A stretch of DNA of 64,000 bases, from positions 1,488,001 to 1,552,000 of the forward strand of contig OZ241903.1 of the NCBI GenBank assembly GCA_965203635.1. Reading direction: 5' to 3'. Positions within the stretch are counted from its first letter, which is position 1. Every line of letters begins with the position of its first letter. The notes under the pieces were generated by a model. That model saw nothing but the letters and a program-made list of their open reading frames with translations. It searched no databases and was not told the origin of the DNA. The translations under genes were made by a program, and so were the position numbers. Positions 26,082-34,108 of this stretch are shown here, piece by piece. Origin of the DNA: Aldehydirespirator sp965203635. GTDB taxonomy: Bacteria; Actinomycetota; Acidimicrobiia; Acidimicrobiales; Aldehydirespiratoraceae.

Positions 26082-26276
26082 ATGCATGAAGTTCGCGTGT
26101 GCCAGAACCACGATGAGGGCACGCGCTGGTGGGCGGAGGACGACCTCGGGTTCACCGGAGGCTCGGAGCACTTGGACGATCTCGTGGCCGCCATTCATGA
26201 GTGGGCCGACGCTGAGGGTGTTCTTGACGGCTTGGAGATAAGGCTGGTAGCAGCCGATACCGAGGCTCCCGTCTAG
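26082..26276 (+). CDS. Small HicB/DUF1902-like protein
   Basis: 64 residues from an ATG (MHEVRVCQNHDEGTRWWAED). The pattern (strand, W-W-A-E-D-D-L-G-F-T-G, then a helix LDDLVAAIHEWADAEG) resembles the compact alpha/beta fold of HicB-like or DUF1902 proteins, which are often antitoxins or stand-alone regulators. No partner toxin gene is seen on either side: upstream is a sigma factor, downstream a tRNA. An RBS-like GGGAGG precedes the ATG by several bases. Function not assigned. Confidence 0.6.
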   Translation: MHEVRVCQNHDEGTRWWAEDDLGFTGGSEHLDDLVAAIHEWADAEGVLDGLEIRLVAADTEAPV

Positions 26277-26446
26277 AGGCCACAGGGACTCGCGTCCGAG
26301 AAGGCCGCCGGTGGCGCCCGTCCCGGGGTTCGTCGCCCGTCTTGAGCGGGTGGCACCGGCTACTGCGAGCCATCGCTATCTCGGGGCTGCCAGGTGAGCG
26401 CGCTGGCCCGTGCCTTTTGCAGCATGTGACATCTTGGAGACTGTCA

Positions 26447-26542
26447 TGGCGGAGGTGGACGGGAATCGAACCCGCCGGACGGGGATCGCCCGTCCCACCC
26501 GCTTTGAAGGCGGGGGAGCCCACCAGGCACTCAGACACCTCC
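26447..26542 (-). tRNA. selC: Selenocysteine tRNA, anticodon UCA
   Basis: The minus strand gives GGAGGTGTCTGAGTGCC at the 5' end and CCACCTCC at the 3' end, with encoded G discriminator and CCA (26447-26450). The anticodon stem CCCGC/GCGGG frames the loop CTTCAAA, so the anticodon is UCA, which reads UGA. The variable arm is long with a 7-bp stem (GGACGGG/CCCGTCC), and the T-loop is TTCGATT. The 92-nt body and the long acceptor side are typical of bacterial tRNA-Sec and unlike tRNA-Ser, which would need UGA or NGA. It feeds selenocysteine into proteins with SelA, SelB and SelD, none of which lie in this window. Confidence 0.93.
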
Positions 26543-26633
26543 GAGCGGCAGGGTAACCGGCGTCGCGGCCCAGCCTCACAGCCGCCAAGATTCTGTGGCC
26601 GCGGTGGCCCGCCGGACTACTACGCTTCGCGCC

Positions 26634-26717
26634 GTGAAGAACTTTAAGCGGCTCATCATCATGGGCGTTCTGGTGACAGTGATCGTCGTGCTCGCCCGCA
26701 AGATCCGGGAGACCTGA
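26634..26717 (+). CDS. 27-residue single-span membrane peptide
   Basis: GTG opens MKNFKRLIIMGVLVTVIVVL followed by ARKIRET: a basic N-terminus, a hydrophobic span of about 14 residues and a basic tail. It lies between selC and yqeC, ending 15 bp before the latter's start, on the same strand. Regular actinobacterial genomes contain many such short membrane peptides, but no family is recognised. Position suggests co-transcription with yqeC. Confidence 0.45.
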   Translation: MKNFKRLIIMGVLVTVIVVLARKIRET

Positions 26718-26732
26718 CCCACCGGCAGGAAC

Positions 26733-27464
26733 GTGCACGTCACCAGCCTGGCCGGTGCCGCTGAGGCCCTCGGGCTGGGACGCCGGTCGCTGGTGGCCCT
26801 GGTCGGCGGCGGCGGCAAGACGACCCTGCTGTTCGCGCTGGGCCGGAACCTGCCGGCCCGCACGCTGCTGACCACCACAACCCGCATGGGGTGTGACCGC
26901 ACCGGCGGGTTCCCGTGCCTGATCGGGCCCACAGACGACGAACTGGCCGCCGCCCTCGACCACGACGACGCCGTGCTGGTGTGGAGGACGACCGACGAGC
27001 GCAAAGCCCTCGGGTTCGCGCCCACCGAAGTCGACCGCTGGTTTGCCAACGGGGCCGCCGATCACATAGTTGTTGAGGCCGATGGAGCCCGTCGCCGTCC
27101 CTTCACCGCTCCCGCGCCGTGGGAACCGCCCATCCCCTCCGCCTCCACCCACGTGGTGGCCTGCATCGGCGCCGATGCGCTCGGCTACGTGATCGCGGAC
27201 CGGGTCCACCGGCCGCTGCGGGTGGCCGCCGCCGCCGGCTGCTCGCCGTACGAGCGGCTCACTCCGGCGAGGGCCGCGGCGGCTTTGACCAGTCCGGTGG
27301 GCATGACGAAGAACGTCCCGGAGTCCGCCCGGTTCACGGTGGCCGTCGCCGGGGCCGACCCCGACGACCCGCAGGTGCAGGACCTGGTCGCCGAACTCGA
27401 CCGGCGGCAGACCGAGTCGGTGGTGGTCCGCCCGGACGGGGACCCGGCGGCGACCCCGCTGTGA
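26733..27464 (+). CDS. yqeC: Selenium cofactor biosynthesis protein YqeC
   Basis: 243 residues. The nucleotide-binding loop ALVGGGGKTTLLFALGR is followed by the family's TLLTTTTRMG, and later HIVVEADGARRRPF, the pattern of YqeC proteins linked to selenium-dependent molybdenum hydroxylases. They are thought to help insert a selenium-containing cofactor into such hydroxylases. The tRNA-Sec gene 190 bp upstream strengthens the link to selenium metabolism. The stop overlaps the GTG of the FAD oxidoreductase by four bases, so the two are translationally coupled. The GTG at 26733 is preceded by a weak AGGA. Confidence 0.88.
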   Translation: MHVTSLAGAAEALGLGRRSLVALVGGGGKTTLLFALGRNLPARTLLTTTTRMGCDRTGGFPCLIGPTDDELAAALDHDDAVLVWRTTDERKALGFAPTEVDRWFANGAADHIVVEADGARRRPFTAPAPWEPPIPSASTHVVACIGADALGYVIADRVHRPLRVAAAAGCSPYERLTPARAAAALTSPVGMTKNVPESARFTVAVAGADPDDPQVQDLVAELDRRQTESVVVRPDGDPAATPL

Positions 27465-29080
27465 CCGCCGCCGGTGTCGCCCCGGAGGTCGGCGCCGGGT
27501 CCAGCCGCTCGGGAACGGTCGGCGACGCCGACGCGGTGGTGGTGGGCGGCGGCCACAACGGCCTCATCTGCGCGGCATACCTGGCCCGGGCCGGAGTGGA
27601 CACCCTGCTGGTGGAGGCCCGCGACCAAGTAGGGGGCTGCGCCTCGACGGTCGGCGACCTCGACGCCCGCTTCAACATCTGCAGCTGCGATCACACCCTG
27701 GTGCGGGCCATGCCCTTCATGGACGACCTGGACCTGTCCGCCCACGGACTGCGATACCTGGAAGCCGATCCCACCACCGTCTACATGGGTTACGACGGCA
27801 GCCCGCCGTGGTTGTTCTTCAACGACAGCGAGCGCACCATCGAGTCCATCGGGCGCCACCGGCCCGCAGCGGCCGAGGCCTACCGCCGCTATCTCGCCGA
27901 CGCCCGACCGGTGGCCGAGCTCAGCCTGGAGATCGGCACCGGTCCGGCCTCCACGCCGCGGATGCTGGCCCGGGTGCTGGCCCGCCGGGGGAGGGGCGGC
28001 GCCAGGCTGCTGCGGTGGAGCCGGGCCAGCGCGCTGGACGTGCTGAGGTCGTACTTCGACGACGAGGCCCTGATCATGCCCGCGATCAGCAACGGGCCCA
28101 CCGTGTGGGGCGCGCCCCCCGACGCGCCCGGCACCGGCATGGCCGGTGTGCTCTACGCCATGCGCCACATGGTCAAGACAGGCCGGCCGGTGGGTGGCAG
28201 CGGCGCCCTGCCCGAAGCCCTGGCCGCCTCCTTCACCGCCGCGGGGGGCCGCTTGAGCTGCGGGACGGCCGTGACCGGGCTGCTGATGGACGGCCAGGCC
28301 GTGCGGGGGGTGCGCCTGGCCGACGGCACCGAGGTCACCGCGGCCGCGGTGGTCACGACCTGCGATCCGGCCTCGGTGGCGTCACGGTGGCTCCCGGAGC
28401 CCACCGACCGTGCGGCCCGCCGCTTCGTCGACCGGGCCCGCACCCAAGTCCCCGGGGAGGGATACCAGTCCAAGATCGATGCGGTCGTCACCGAGGTCCC
28501 CCGCTACCCCGCCCTGGAGGACTCGGACCTGCTCGACCTCTTCGAGGGAGGCGCCACCAGCGAGCCGAACTACGTCATCTCGCCCAGCGCGGCCGAGCTG
28601 GCCGAGGCCCACCGTCTGCGGAGCCTGGGACGGGTGGCGCCGCGTCCGACGATGATGGCCAACGTGCCGTCGGCGCTGGACCCGTCGATGCGCAGCCGCG
28701 ACGGCCATCACGTGCTGAGCCTCGAGGCATTGTTCACCCCATACGACCTCGAGGGAGGCTGGGAGGCATCGGCCGAGCCGGCCCGCTGGCTGGAGGTGTG
28801 GTCCGGACTCCTGCAGCCCGGATACCTGCAGTCGATCGACCGCTACCGGACCATGACCCCGGACCGCTACGAGCGCGAGCTGTTCCTGGGCCGCGGCTAC
28901 ACGCCGTCATACGCGGGGTCCCCGCTGTCGTCGCTGTTCGGACGGCGCCGGGAGCTGAGCCGGTACCGGGCGCCGGTACCAGGGCTGTTCCTGTCGGGCG
29001 CGGGCACGTTCCCGGGCTCGGGTATCTGGGGTGCTCCCGGCCGCAACACCGCCAACGCCGTGCTCCGCACCTTGTCCTGA
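27461..29080 (+). CDS. Phytoene desaturase-like FAD-dependent oxidoreductase
   Basis: 539 residues. An N-terminal FAD-binding Rossmann motif (ADAVVVGGGHNGLICAAYLARAGVD) with the acidic end VEARDQVGGCAS, and a C-terminal FAD-closing motif (GLFLSGAGTFPGSGIWGAPGRNTANAVL) mark the CrtI/amine-oxidase-like group of NAD(P)/FAD oxidoreductases. Members desaturate carotenoids or oxidise related substrates; many in actinobacteria have unknown roles. It is coupled to yqeC by a GTGA overlap. That pairing hints at a redox job in the same unit but does not prove it; there is no in-frame TGA that would make it a selenoprotein. Confidence 0.88.
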   Translation: MTAAGVAPEVGAGSSRSGTVGDADAVVVGGGHNGLICAAYLARAGVDTLLVEARDQVGGCASTVGDLDARFNICSCDHTLVRAMPFMDDLDLSAHGLRYLEADPTTVYMGYDGSPPWLFFNDSERTIESIGRHRPAAAEAYRRYLADARPVAELSLEIGTGPASTPRMLARVLARRGRGGARLLRWSRASALDVLRSYFDDEALIMPAISNGPTVWGAPPDAPGTGMAGVLYAMRHMVKTGRPVGGSGALPEALAASFTAAGGRLSCGTAVTGLLMDGQAVRGVRLADGTEVTAAAVVTTCDPASVASRWLPEPTDRAARRFVDRARTQVPGEGYQSKIDAVVTEVPRYPALEDSDLLDLFEGGATSEPNYVISPSAAELAEAHRLRSLGRVAPRPTMMANVPSALDPSMRSRDGHHVLSLEALFTPYDLEGGWEASAEPARWLEVWSGLLQPGYLQSIDRYRTMTPDRYERELFLGRGYTPSYAGSPLSSLFGRRRELSRYRAPVPGLFLSGAGTFPGSGIWGAPGRNTANAVLRTLS

Positions 29081-29157
29081 GGTCCGCTCGCACGAACTTC
29101 CGGTGCCTGAGACGAATAATCGCGCTCAACCCCCGGAAGTTCGGGGTGGGCCGGTGC

Positions 29158-29727
29158 CTACTCCCCCCAGCGGGGGATGTCGCCGGCCCCGACGCCCAGA
29201 TGCTCGAGGGCCCGCACCACCGTGTGGTCCACTATGTCCTCGATGGACTCGGGCCGGGTGTAGAAGGCCGGAACCGGCGGATACACAACCGCGCCGATCT
29301 CCGCGGCCTGGACCATCAGGCGCAGATGGCCCAGATGCAGCGGCGTCTCGCGCACCATCAGCACCAGCGGCCGCCGCTCCTTGAGTGTCACGTCAGCGGC
29401 CCGCGACACGAGGTCGGCGCCGAAGGAGTTGGCCACTGCCGAGAGCATCTTGATCGAGCATGGGGCGATGATCATCCCGGCGGTGGCGTAGGAGCCCGAC
29501 GAGATCGGCGCGGCGATGTCGCGCGAGCCGTGTACCACGTCGGCCAGCGCCTCCACGTCGGCCGGTGCCAGGTCGGTCTCGTAGGCCAGGGTCTGGCGGC
29601 CGGGCCCGGTGATCACCAGGTGGGTCTCCACATCTTCGACCTCGCGCAGCAGTTCCAGGGCCCGGACGCCGTACACCACGCCGGTGGCCCCGCTGATGGC
29701 CACCACCACCCGCCGCGGCCCGCTCAC
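29158..29727 (-). CDS. ubiX: UbiX-family flavin prenyltransferase
   Basis: 189 residues. VVAISGATGVVYGVRALELL at the N-terminus and SSGSYATAGMIIAPCSIKML in the middle are the flavin-contacting blocks of UbiX; RRPLVLMVRETPLHL carries the arginine of the prenyl-phosphate site. The enzyme prenylates FMN to give the prFMN cofactor used by UbiD decarboxylases. It follows ubiD on the same strand. The GTG at 29727 is part of GTGAGCGGG, and two 50-bp tandem duplications separate it from the ubiD stop. Confidence 0.93.
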   Translation of the reverse strand: MSGPRRVVVAISGATGVVYGVRALELLREVEDVETHLVITGPGRQTLAYETDLAPADVEALADVVHGSRDIAAPISSGSYATAGMIIAPCSIKMLSAVANSFGADLVSRAADVTLKERRPLVLMVRETPLHLGHLRLMVQAAEIGAVVYPPVPAFYTRPESIEDIVDHTVVRALEHLGVGAGDIPRWGE

Positions 29728-29832
29728 TGCAGGTACTTCCCCGGGGCGGGGGCTCGGGCTCGGCTCGCGACCGTCACTGCAGGTACTTCCCCGGGGCGGG
29801 GGCGGGGGCTCGGCTCGCGACCGTCACTGCAG
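29724..29832. repeat. 50-bp tandem duplications on the ubiD/ubiX junction
   Basis: TCACTGCAGGTA occurs at 29724, 29774 and 29824 (50-bp spacing). On the minus strand each copy carries CTGCAGTGA: the rightmost is the ubiD stop, the leftmost contains the ubiX GTG. The units between are GC-rich (CCCCGGGGCGGGGG). Confidence 0.92.
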
Positions 29833-31170
29833 GTAGTTCTGTAGATCGACCGGCGCGTAGGCCACTCGCTCGCCGTACTCGCGGCGCTCCCGCTTGTAGG
29901 TGGCGTCGATGCCCACCTTGGTGCTGATGCCCCGGTTGTCGGCGGTGGGGTCCATCTCGTGGCCCTGGGCATGGGCTGCACAGAACACGTCGTCGAGCCA
30001 GTGGACCCGGTTGGTGAGGGCCCAGTGCAGCTCGGAGGGCTGGCTGACGTCGATGTCGCGGTCCACCACGATCACGTTGCGGATGTTGATGTGGGCCGCC
30101 ATGGCCGCCATGGCCAGGTTCTTGGGCGTGCCCGGGTTGTCGCGGTCGATCTGGATCACAGCCAGGAAGCCGTTGCCGTAGGGCGGGATGTGCACGTCGG
30201 CACCGGGGTCGATGTGGCGCACGAAGCGGCGCAGCAACGGCTCGCGGGGCAGCACGTTGCCGATGAACACATGCTCGTACCACCCCGGGATGATCGTCTG
30301 GTAGATGGGGCTGTGGCGCCAGGAGATGGCGGTCACCTCAACCGTGGGGCTGGGCCACATCTCGCCGTGATACCCGTGGAACTCGGCCAGCGGCCCCTCG
30401 TCGGCCCGCTGGCTGGGCCGGATCCGGCCCTCGATCACCACTTCGGCGTGCGCCGGCACGTCAACGTCGATGGTGCGGCCCCGGCACACCTCCACCGGCC
30501 GGCCTCGCAGGGCACCCGCGATGAGCAGTTCGTCGACCGGCGTGCGCACCCCGGCCGCGATCATCACCGCCGGGTCGAGACCGATGGCCAGGGCCACGTC
30601 GAAGGGCGCGTCGGGGTCGGGCCGGCTGCGCATGAACGTGCCCACGTCGCGCCACTCGTTGACGTTGAAGCCCAGAACGTTGCGGTCCAGCATCAGCATC
30701 CGGTTGTACGACAGGTTCCCCCGCCCGCTGATCGGGTCCTTGGTGACGCTCACCGCCCCGGTGATGAAGGCGCCGCCGTCGCCCCGCGAGTGGGTGGGGA
30801 TGGGTATGGCGGCCAGGTCCACGTCGTCGCCGGTCATGCCGTCGTCGTGCCAGGCCGCGCCGTCCACGAGGGTTGTCGCCACCCCGTTGGCGGGCTCGAG
30901 GGCGTGGCCCATGCGGTCCACCACCTCGTCGGGCTCGCAGCCCAGGGCCAGCGCCGCGGTGCGCCGGCTGCTGACCGCGCCCGAGAAGATCGGCCACGGC
31001 GAGTCCTTGGGCGCCTCGAACAGCGCCGGCCCCGCGTCGGACCGCTCCAGCGCGGCGGCCACGTCGGCCAGCTCGTGCTCGAGGCTCACCGGACGCGAGA
31101 TGCGGTTGAGCATCCCCGCGGCCTCGGCTACCGCCATGTAGCTGCGAAGATCGCAGACGGCTCCGGTCAC
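29824..31170 (-). CDS. ubiD: UbiD-family decarboxylase
   Basis: 448 residues. Family blocks: FNVNEWRDVGTFM, GNLSYNRMLMLDRN, the catalytic-region EGPLAEFHGYHGEMW, and the C-terminal VHWLDDVFCAAHAQGHEMDP. Such enzymes use prenylated FMN, made by the ubiX product, to add or remove carboxyl groups on aromatic or unsaturated acids. The GTG at 31170 is preceded by GAAGGG. The gene is transcribed before ubiX; the two were probably joined by a four-base overlap before the duplications. The substrate cannot be told from sequence. Confidence 0.93.
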   Translation of the reverse strand: MTGAVCDLRSYMAVAEAAGMLNRISRPVSLEHELADVAAALERSDAGPALFEAPKDSPWPIFSGAVSSRRTAALALGCEPDEVVDRMGHALEPANGVATTLVDGAAWHDDGMTGDDVDLAAIPIPTHSRGDGGAFITGAVSVTKDPISGRGNLSYNRMLMLDRNVLGFNVNEWRDVGTFMRSRPDPDAPFDVALAIGLDPAVMIAAGVRTPVDELLIAGALRGRPVEVCRGRTIDVDVPAHAEVVIEGRIRPSQRADEGPLAEFHGYHGEMWPSPTVEVTAISWRHSPIYQTIIPGWYEHVFIGNVLPREPLLRRFVRHIDPGADVHIPPYGNGFLAVIQIDRDNPGTPKNLAMAAMAAHINIRNVIVVDRDIDVSQPSELHWALTNRVHWLDDVFCAAHAQGHEMDPTADNRGISTKVGIDATYKRERREYGERVAYAPVDLQNYLQ

Positions 31171-31200
31171 CCCTTCACCCTACGCCGCGCTGCGCTCTTG

Positions 31201-31304
31201 TTTCCCGCTCTTGTTCGCTTCGCTCACGGGCCGCTCGGGCCACGGCCTCGCTCAGAGCGGCTTTGAGGAGCCCCCGTCCAAGGGTGGCTTCCGCTCGGCC
31301 TCTA
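31201..31304. repeat. Family C composite repeat, copy 4
   Basis: TTTCCCGCTCTTGTTCGC, core CGGGCCGCTCGGGCCACGGC, a ~40-bp variable middle, then GCTCGGCCTCTAG, ending 12 bp before the ATG at 31316. Same orientation relative to the gene as copies 1, 2 and 3. Confidence 0.9.
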
Positions 31305-31315
31305 GCCTGAAACCC

Positions 31316-31606
31316 ATGGTCATCGAGTTCCTCACCTTCGAGGTGGACCCGTCCGAGCGCGAGCAGTGGTTGGCTGTGGAGGAGCGCCACTGGAGCCGCT
31401 ATCTCGAATCCCGTCCCGGGTTCGCCGGCAAGGAGATGTGGGTCGCCGACGACGATCCCGGCCGGGTCCACGCAGTGATCCGGTGGGAGTCGATGGAGGC
31501 TTGGGACGCCGTGCCGCGCGCCGACGTCGAGGCCGTCGACGAGGCCATGGGCCAGTGGTGCCGCGAGGCCACGATGCGGGCCTTCCGCGTCGTCCGCGAC
31601 TGCTGA
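31316..31606 (+). CDS. TIGR03792-family protein
   Basis: 96 residues: MVIEFLTFEVDPSEREQWL, then W-S-R-Y-L-E-S-R-P-G-F-A-G-K-E-M-W, VIRWESMEAWDAVP and the aspartate/glutamate-rich helix DVEAVDEAM. The strand-helix order is that of the dimeric alpha/beta-barrel (ABM-like) fold, and the KEMW...RW pattern fits TIGR03792, described mainly from cyanobacteria. Function unknown; probably a small cytoplasmic enzyme or binding protein. Coding in front of the ATG is excluded because it lies in a repeat. It is convergent with the glycosyltransferase gene. Confidence 0.8.
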   Translation: MVIEFLTFEVDPSEREQWLAVEERHWSRYLESRPGFAGKEMWVADDDPGRVHAVIRWESMEAWDAVPRADVEAVDEAMGQWCREATMRAFRVVRDC

Positions 31607-31633
31607 CTGCCAAGGGGCCGACGCTCTAGAGGC

Positions 31634-32842
31634 TCACCGGGCGAGCACTGCCTCCGGGTCGAGCGACTCGAGGAGCATCGGAGCCACCTCGGGCGCGTGC
31701 TCCAGCACTTGCCGCCACGACGGGTTCAACTCGTCCTCGCCGGGATGGGCTCGGCACACCTCGACGGCATCGGCCAGGCTGCGGGCGAACACCTCCACGG
31801 TGGCCTCCTCGGCGGCGCGGTCCACGACATAGCCGTTGATCTCGGCATCGTTGGCGTAGTGGCGGATCAGGTCCCGGGCCTCGACCAGATAGGCGTCGCA
31901 GAGCCCGGAGGCTCCGTCCAGGGACTCGAGTCCCAGGCGGCGGATGATGGTGGCCGACACGTCGATGCTCATCCGGCGCAGACCGGCGGTGGCGTCGTGC
32001 TCCGAGAGGTCCTGGTGCTTGTGGTCGTAGGCGTTCGCCACCGACACCTGGCAGATGGCCGAGGGCTCGCACTGGGCGTACACGTCGGAGAGGATGCCGA
32101 TGTCCATGCCCCAGTGCCCGGGGATGCGAAGGCTCGCCGCCAGCCGCGACTCCATGGCCGTCTCCCCCGCCAGCGGGTAGCGGAACCCCTCCAGGAAGCG
32201 CAGGTAGCTGTGCTCGCCCGCCTCGGCTTGCAGGGCTCGCACCAGCGGGGCGACCAGCAGTCGGGTGACCCGACCGGAGAAGCGGCCCTCGGTGACCCGG
32301 TGGTAGTAGCCCTTGGCGAAGCAGTAGCCGAAGCCGGGATGGGCCACCGGATACACCAGCCGGGCCAGCAGCTCGCGGCGGTAGCCCACGATGTCGGCAT
32401 CGTGCATGGCGATCACGGGCTCGGTCCCCCGGGCCAGCACCGCTCCCAGGCAGTACCAGACGTTGCGTCCCTTGCCGCGGCTGCGCGGCGCGAGCCCTTG
32501 AGCGGCCAGACCCTCCTCGATGCGAAGGACGGCCTCGCTGTCGTTCCATACGACGTCGCCCTGCTGGGGAAGGGCGTCGACCAGGCGGAGGGCGTTGCGG
32601 AAGTCGGTCTCGTCGGCCTGGTCGAGACCCACCACGATCCGGGCCAGCCAATCGGCCGACGCCAGTTCGCCAAGCATCTTGTCGAACGCGTCCGAGCCGA
32701 TCTCGGAGGCAAGGCAGGGGATGATCAACGTCACCGGCCGCTTCGCGGCCCACGTTCGCAGGTTCCATTCGAGGTCCGAAACGCTGCGGTGGAGGAGGTC
32801 GTGGAGAGTGGGCACCCCTCCGGTCTGGCTGAAGTCGGCCAC
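31634..32842 (-). CDS. GT-A glycosyltransferase resembling glucosyl/mannosyl-phosphoglycerate synthases
   Basis: 402 residues. An N-terminal nucleotide-sugar domain has VTLIIPCLASEIGSDAF, the metal-binding acidic motif MHDADIVGYRRELL and a later FGYCFAKGYYHRV with a basic substrate site. The overall order and length are like the GT81 family (glucosyl-3-phosphoglycerate synthase), which makes precursors of compatible solutes or methylglucose polysaccharides. The assignment to a donor or acceptor is uncertain. The GTG at 32842 is used; the frame is open to 32878. It is divergent from the luciferase-like gene at 32926 and convergent with the TIGR03792 gene. Confidence 0.78.
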   Translation of the reverse strand: MADFSQTGGVPTLHDLLHRSVSDLEWNLRTWAAKRPVTLIIPCLASEIGSDAFDKMLGELASADWLARIVVGLDQADETDFRNALRLVDALPQQGDVVWNDSEAVLRIEEGLAAQGLAPRSRGKGRNVWYCLGAVLARGTEPVIAMHDADIVGYRRELLARLVYPVAHPGFGYCFAKGYYHRVTEGRFSGRVTRLLVAPLVRALQAEAGEHSYLRFLEGFRYPLAGETAMESRLAASLRIPGHWGMDIGILSDVYAQCEPSAICQVSVANAYDHKHQDLSEHDATAGLRRMSIDVSATIIRRLGLESLDGASGLCDAYLVEARDLIRHYANDAEINGYVVDRAAEEATVEVFARSLADAVEVCRAHPGEDELNPSWRQVLEHAPEVAPMLLESLDPEAVLAR

Positions 32843-32925
32843 GCCGAGCAGTGTCGCACGCGGGAGGCACCGTCCCACCCGCCGGGTTTCGATCTCAGAA
32901 ACCGCAGTGGCCTACAGTTGGCTGC

Positions 32926-34077
32926 GTGCGCACGGGGGTGTTCCTGTTCGGTGGGGTGGAGTTCTCTGACGCGGGCGCCGGCCCGCCCGCTCCCACCGAC
33001 CGCCGCTATGACCACAAGGAGGTGTGGCGGGCGACGGAGCGGATCATCGACATGGGGGTGGTGTGTGACCGGTTGGGGTTCGATTCGTTCTGGTTGACCG
33101 AGCACCATTTCCAGCACGAGGGCTATGAGGTGGTCCCCAACGGGATCCTGGTGGGAACGATCCTGGCTGAGCGCACCGAGAGCATCCGTATCGGGATGGC
33201 GTTCAACATCGTGCCGCAGTGGCATCCGCTGCGCCTGGCCGAGGACTTCGCGACGATGCACAACGTCTCCGGCGGGCGCGCCATCCTGGGTGTGGGTCGG
33301 GGCACGGTGCCGCGTGAGGCTGAGACGCTGGGCACCCAGATCGGCAGCTTCGACAATCCCGACAAGGCCGCGGCCGACGAGTTCAACCGCAAGCAGTTCG
33401 ACGAGGCCATGCGGGTGATCCGCCTGGCCCTCGACAATGAGACCTTCAGTTTCCATGGCGAGGTGTACGACTTCCCGCCGGCGGGGATCCCGGACCGGGG
33501 CGGGTTCGTGACCGAGCTGTCGCTGGTGCCGAGACCTCTCTATCCCTACGAGATCTGGCAGGCGATCACCTCGCCCCCGACGCTGGAGCAGGTGCCACGG
33601 TGGGGCTGGGGCGGCGTGTTCTGGAACAACCACCACTCCTTCGTGAAGATGCGCTGGGAGAAGTTCGCCGAGATCCACGCAGCCGAGCACGGGCGCGAGC
33701 TGGGCCGGGGCGAGCACCGCCTGCTCGTGCTCAACGTGCGGGTTGACGACAGCTATGAGGAGGCGGTGGCGTCGATGCGCGACGGCCACGACGAGTTCTG
33801 GAAGTTCCTAGGCCCCTACGGCTGGAGCAAGGGCTACATGGGTGCCGACGGCAAGCCGGCCAAGCCGGGGCTGATCCCCACCCTCGAGGAATCCATCGAC
33901 CAGAAGACCACCTTCGTGGGCACCGGCGAGCAGGTGGCTGAGGCCATCGCCGCCTACGACGAGCAGATAGGCCTTGAGAACCTGCTGCTGTTCCCGGCCA
34001 TGCCCGGCGACCCCTACGGGCAGGTGGAGGAGCAGCTCCACCGCATCGCCGAAGAGGTGCTGCCCCTGCTGCCATAG
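32926..34077 (+). CDS. LLM-class flavin-dependent oxidoreductase
   Basis: 383 residues with the luciferase-like TIM barrel: VFLFGGVEFSD, then DSFWLTEHHFQHEGYEV, RIGMAFNIVPQWHPLRLAEDFA and GRAILGVGRGTVP. The EHH and HP blocks resemble bacterial luciferase alpha-subunit-like monooxygenases that use FMNH2. The product could hydroxylate or cleave an unknown organic substrate. The GTG at 32926 gives the usual start about four residues before the first barrel strand. It is divergent from the glycosyltransferase gene. Confidence 0.9.
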   Translation: MRTGVFLFGGVEFSDAGAGPPAPTDRRYDHKEVWRATERIIDMGVVCDRLGFDSFWLTEHHFQHEGYEVVPNGILVGTILAERTESIRIGMAFNIVPQWHPLRLAEDFATMHNVSGGRAILGVGRGTVPREAETLGTQIGSFDNPDKAAADEFNRKQFDEAMRVIRLALDNETFSFHGEVYDFPPAGIPDRGGFVTELSLVPRPLYPYEIWQAITSPPTLEQVPRWGWGGVFWNNHHSFVKMRWEKFAEIHAAEHGRELGRGEHRLLVLNVRVDDSYEEAVASMRDGHDEFWKFLGPYGWSKGYMGADGKPAKPGLIPTLEESIDQKTTFVGTGEQVAEAIAAYDEQIGLENLLLFPAMPGDPYGQVEEQLHRIAEEVLPLLP

Positions 34078-34108
34078 TCGAGTCCTCCCGGCCGGCGGGT
34101 CCTGTGCG

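Noticed and set aside
26447..26542. Serine tRNA
   Set aside because: The long variable arm suggested Ser, but the anticodon loop CTTCAAA gives UCA, which reads UGA.
27461..29080. Selenoprotein encoded next to selC
   Set aside because: The oxidoreductase frame is complete from GTG to TGA with its family C-terminus; no internal TGA or extension beyond it is needed.
31211..31315. N-terminal extension of the TIGR03792 protein (peptide MFASLTGRSGHGLA)
   Set aside because: The same peptide appears before other genes only because family C repeats read that way in one frame; it is not a conserved leader.
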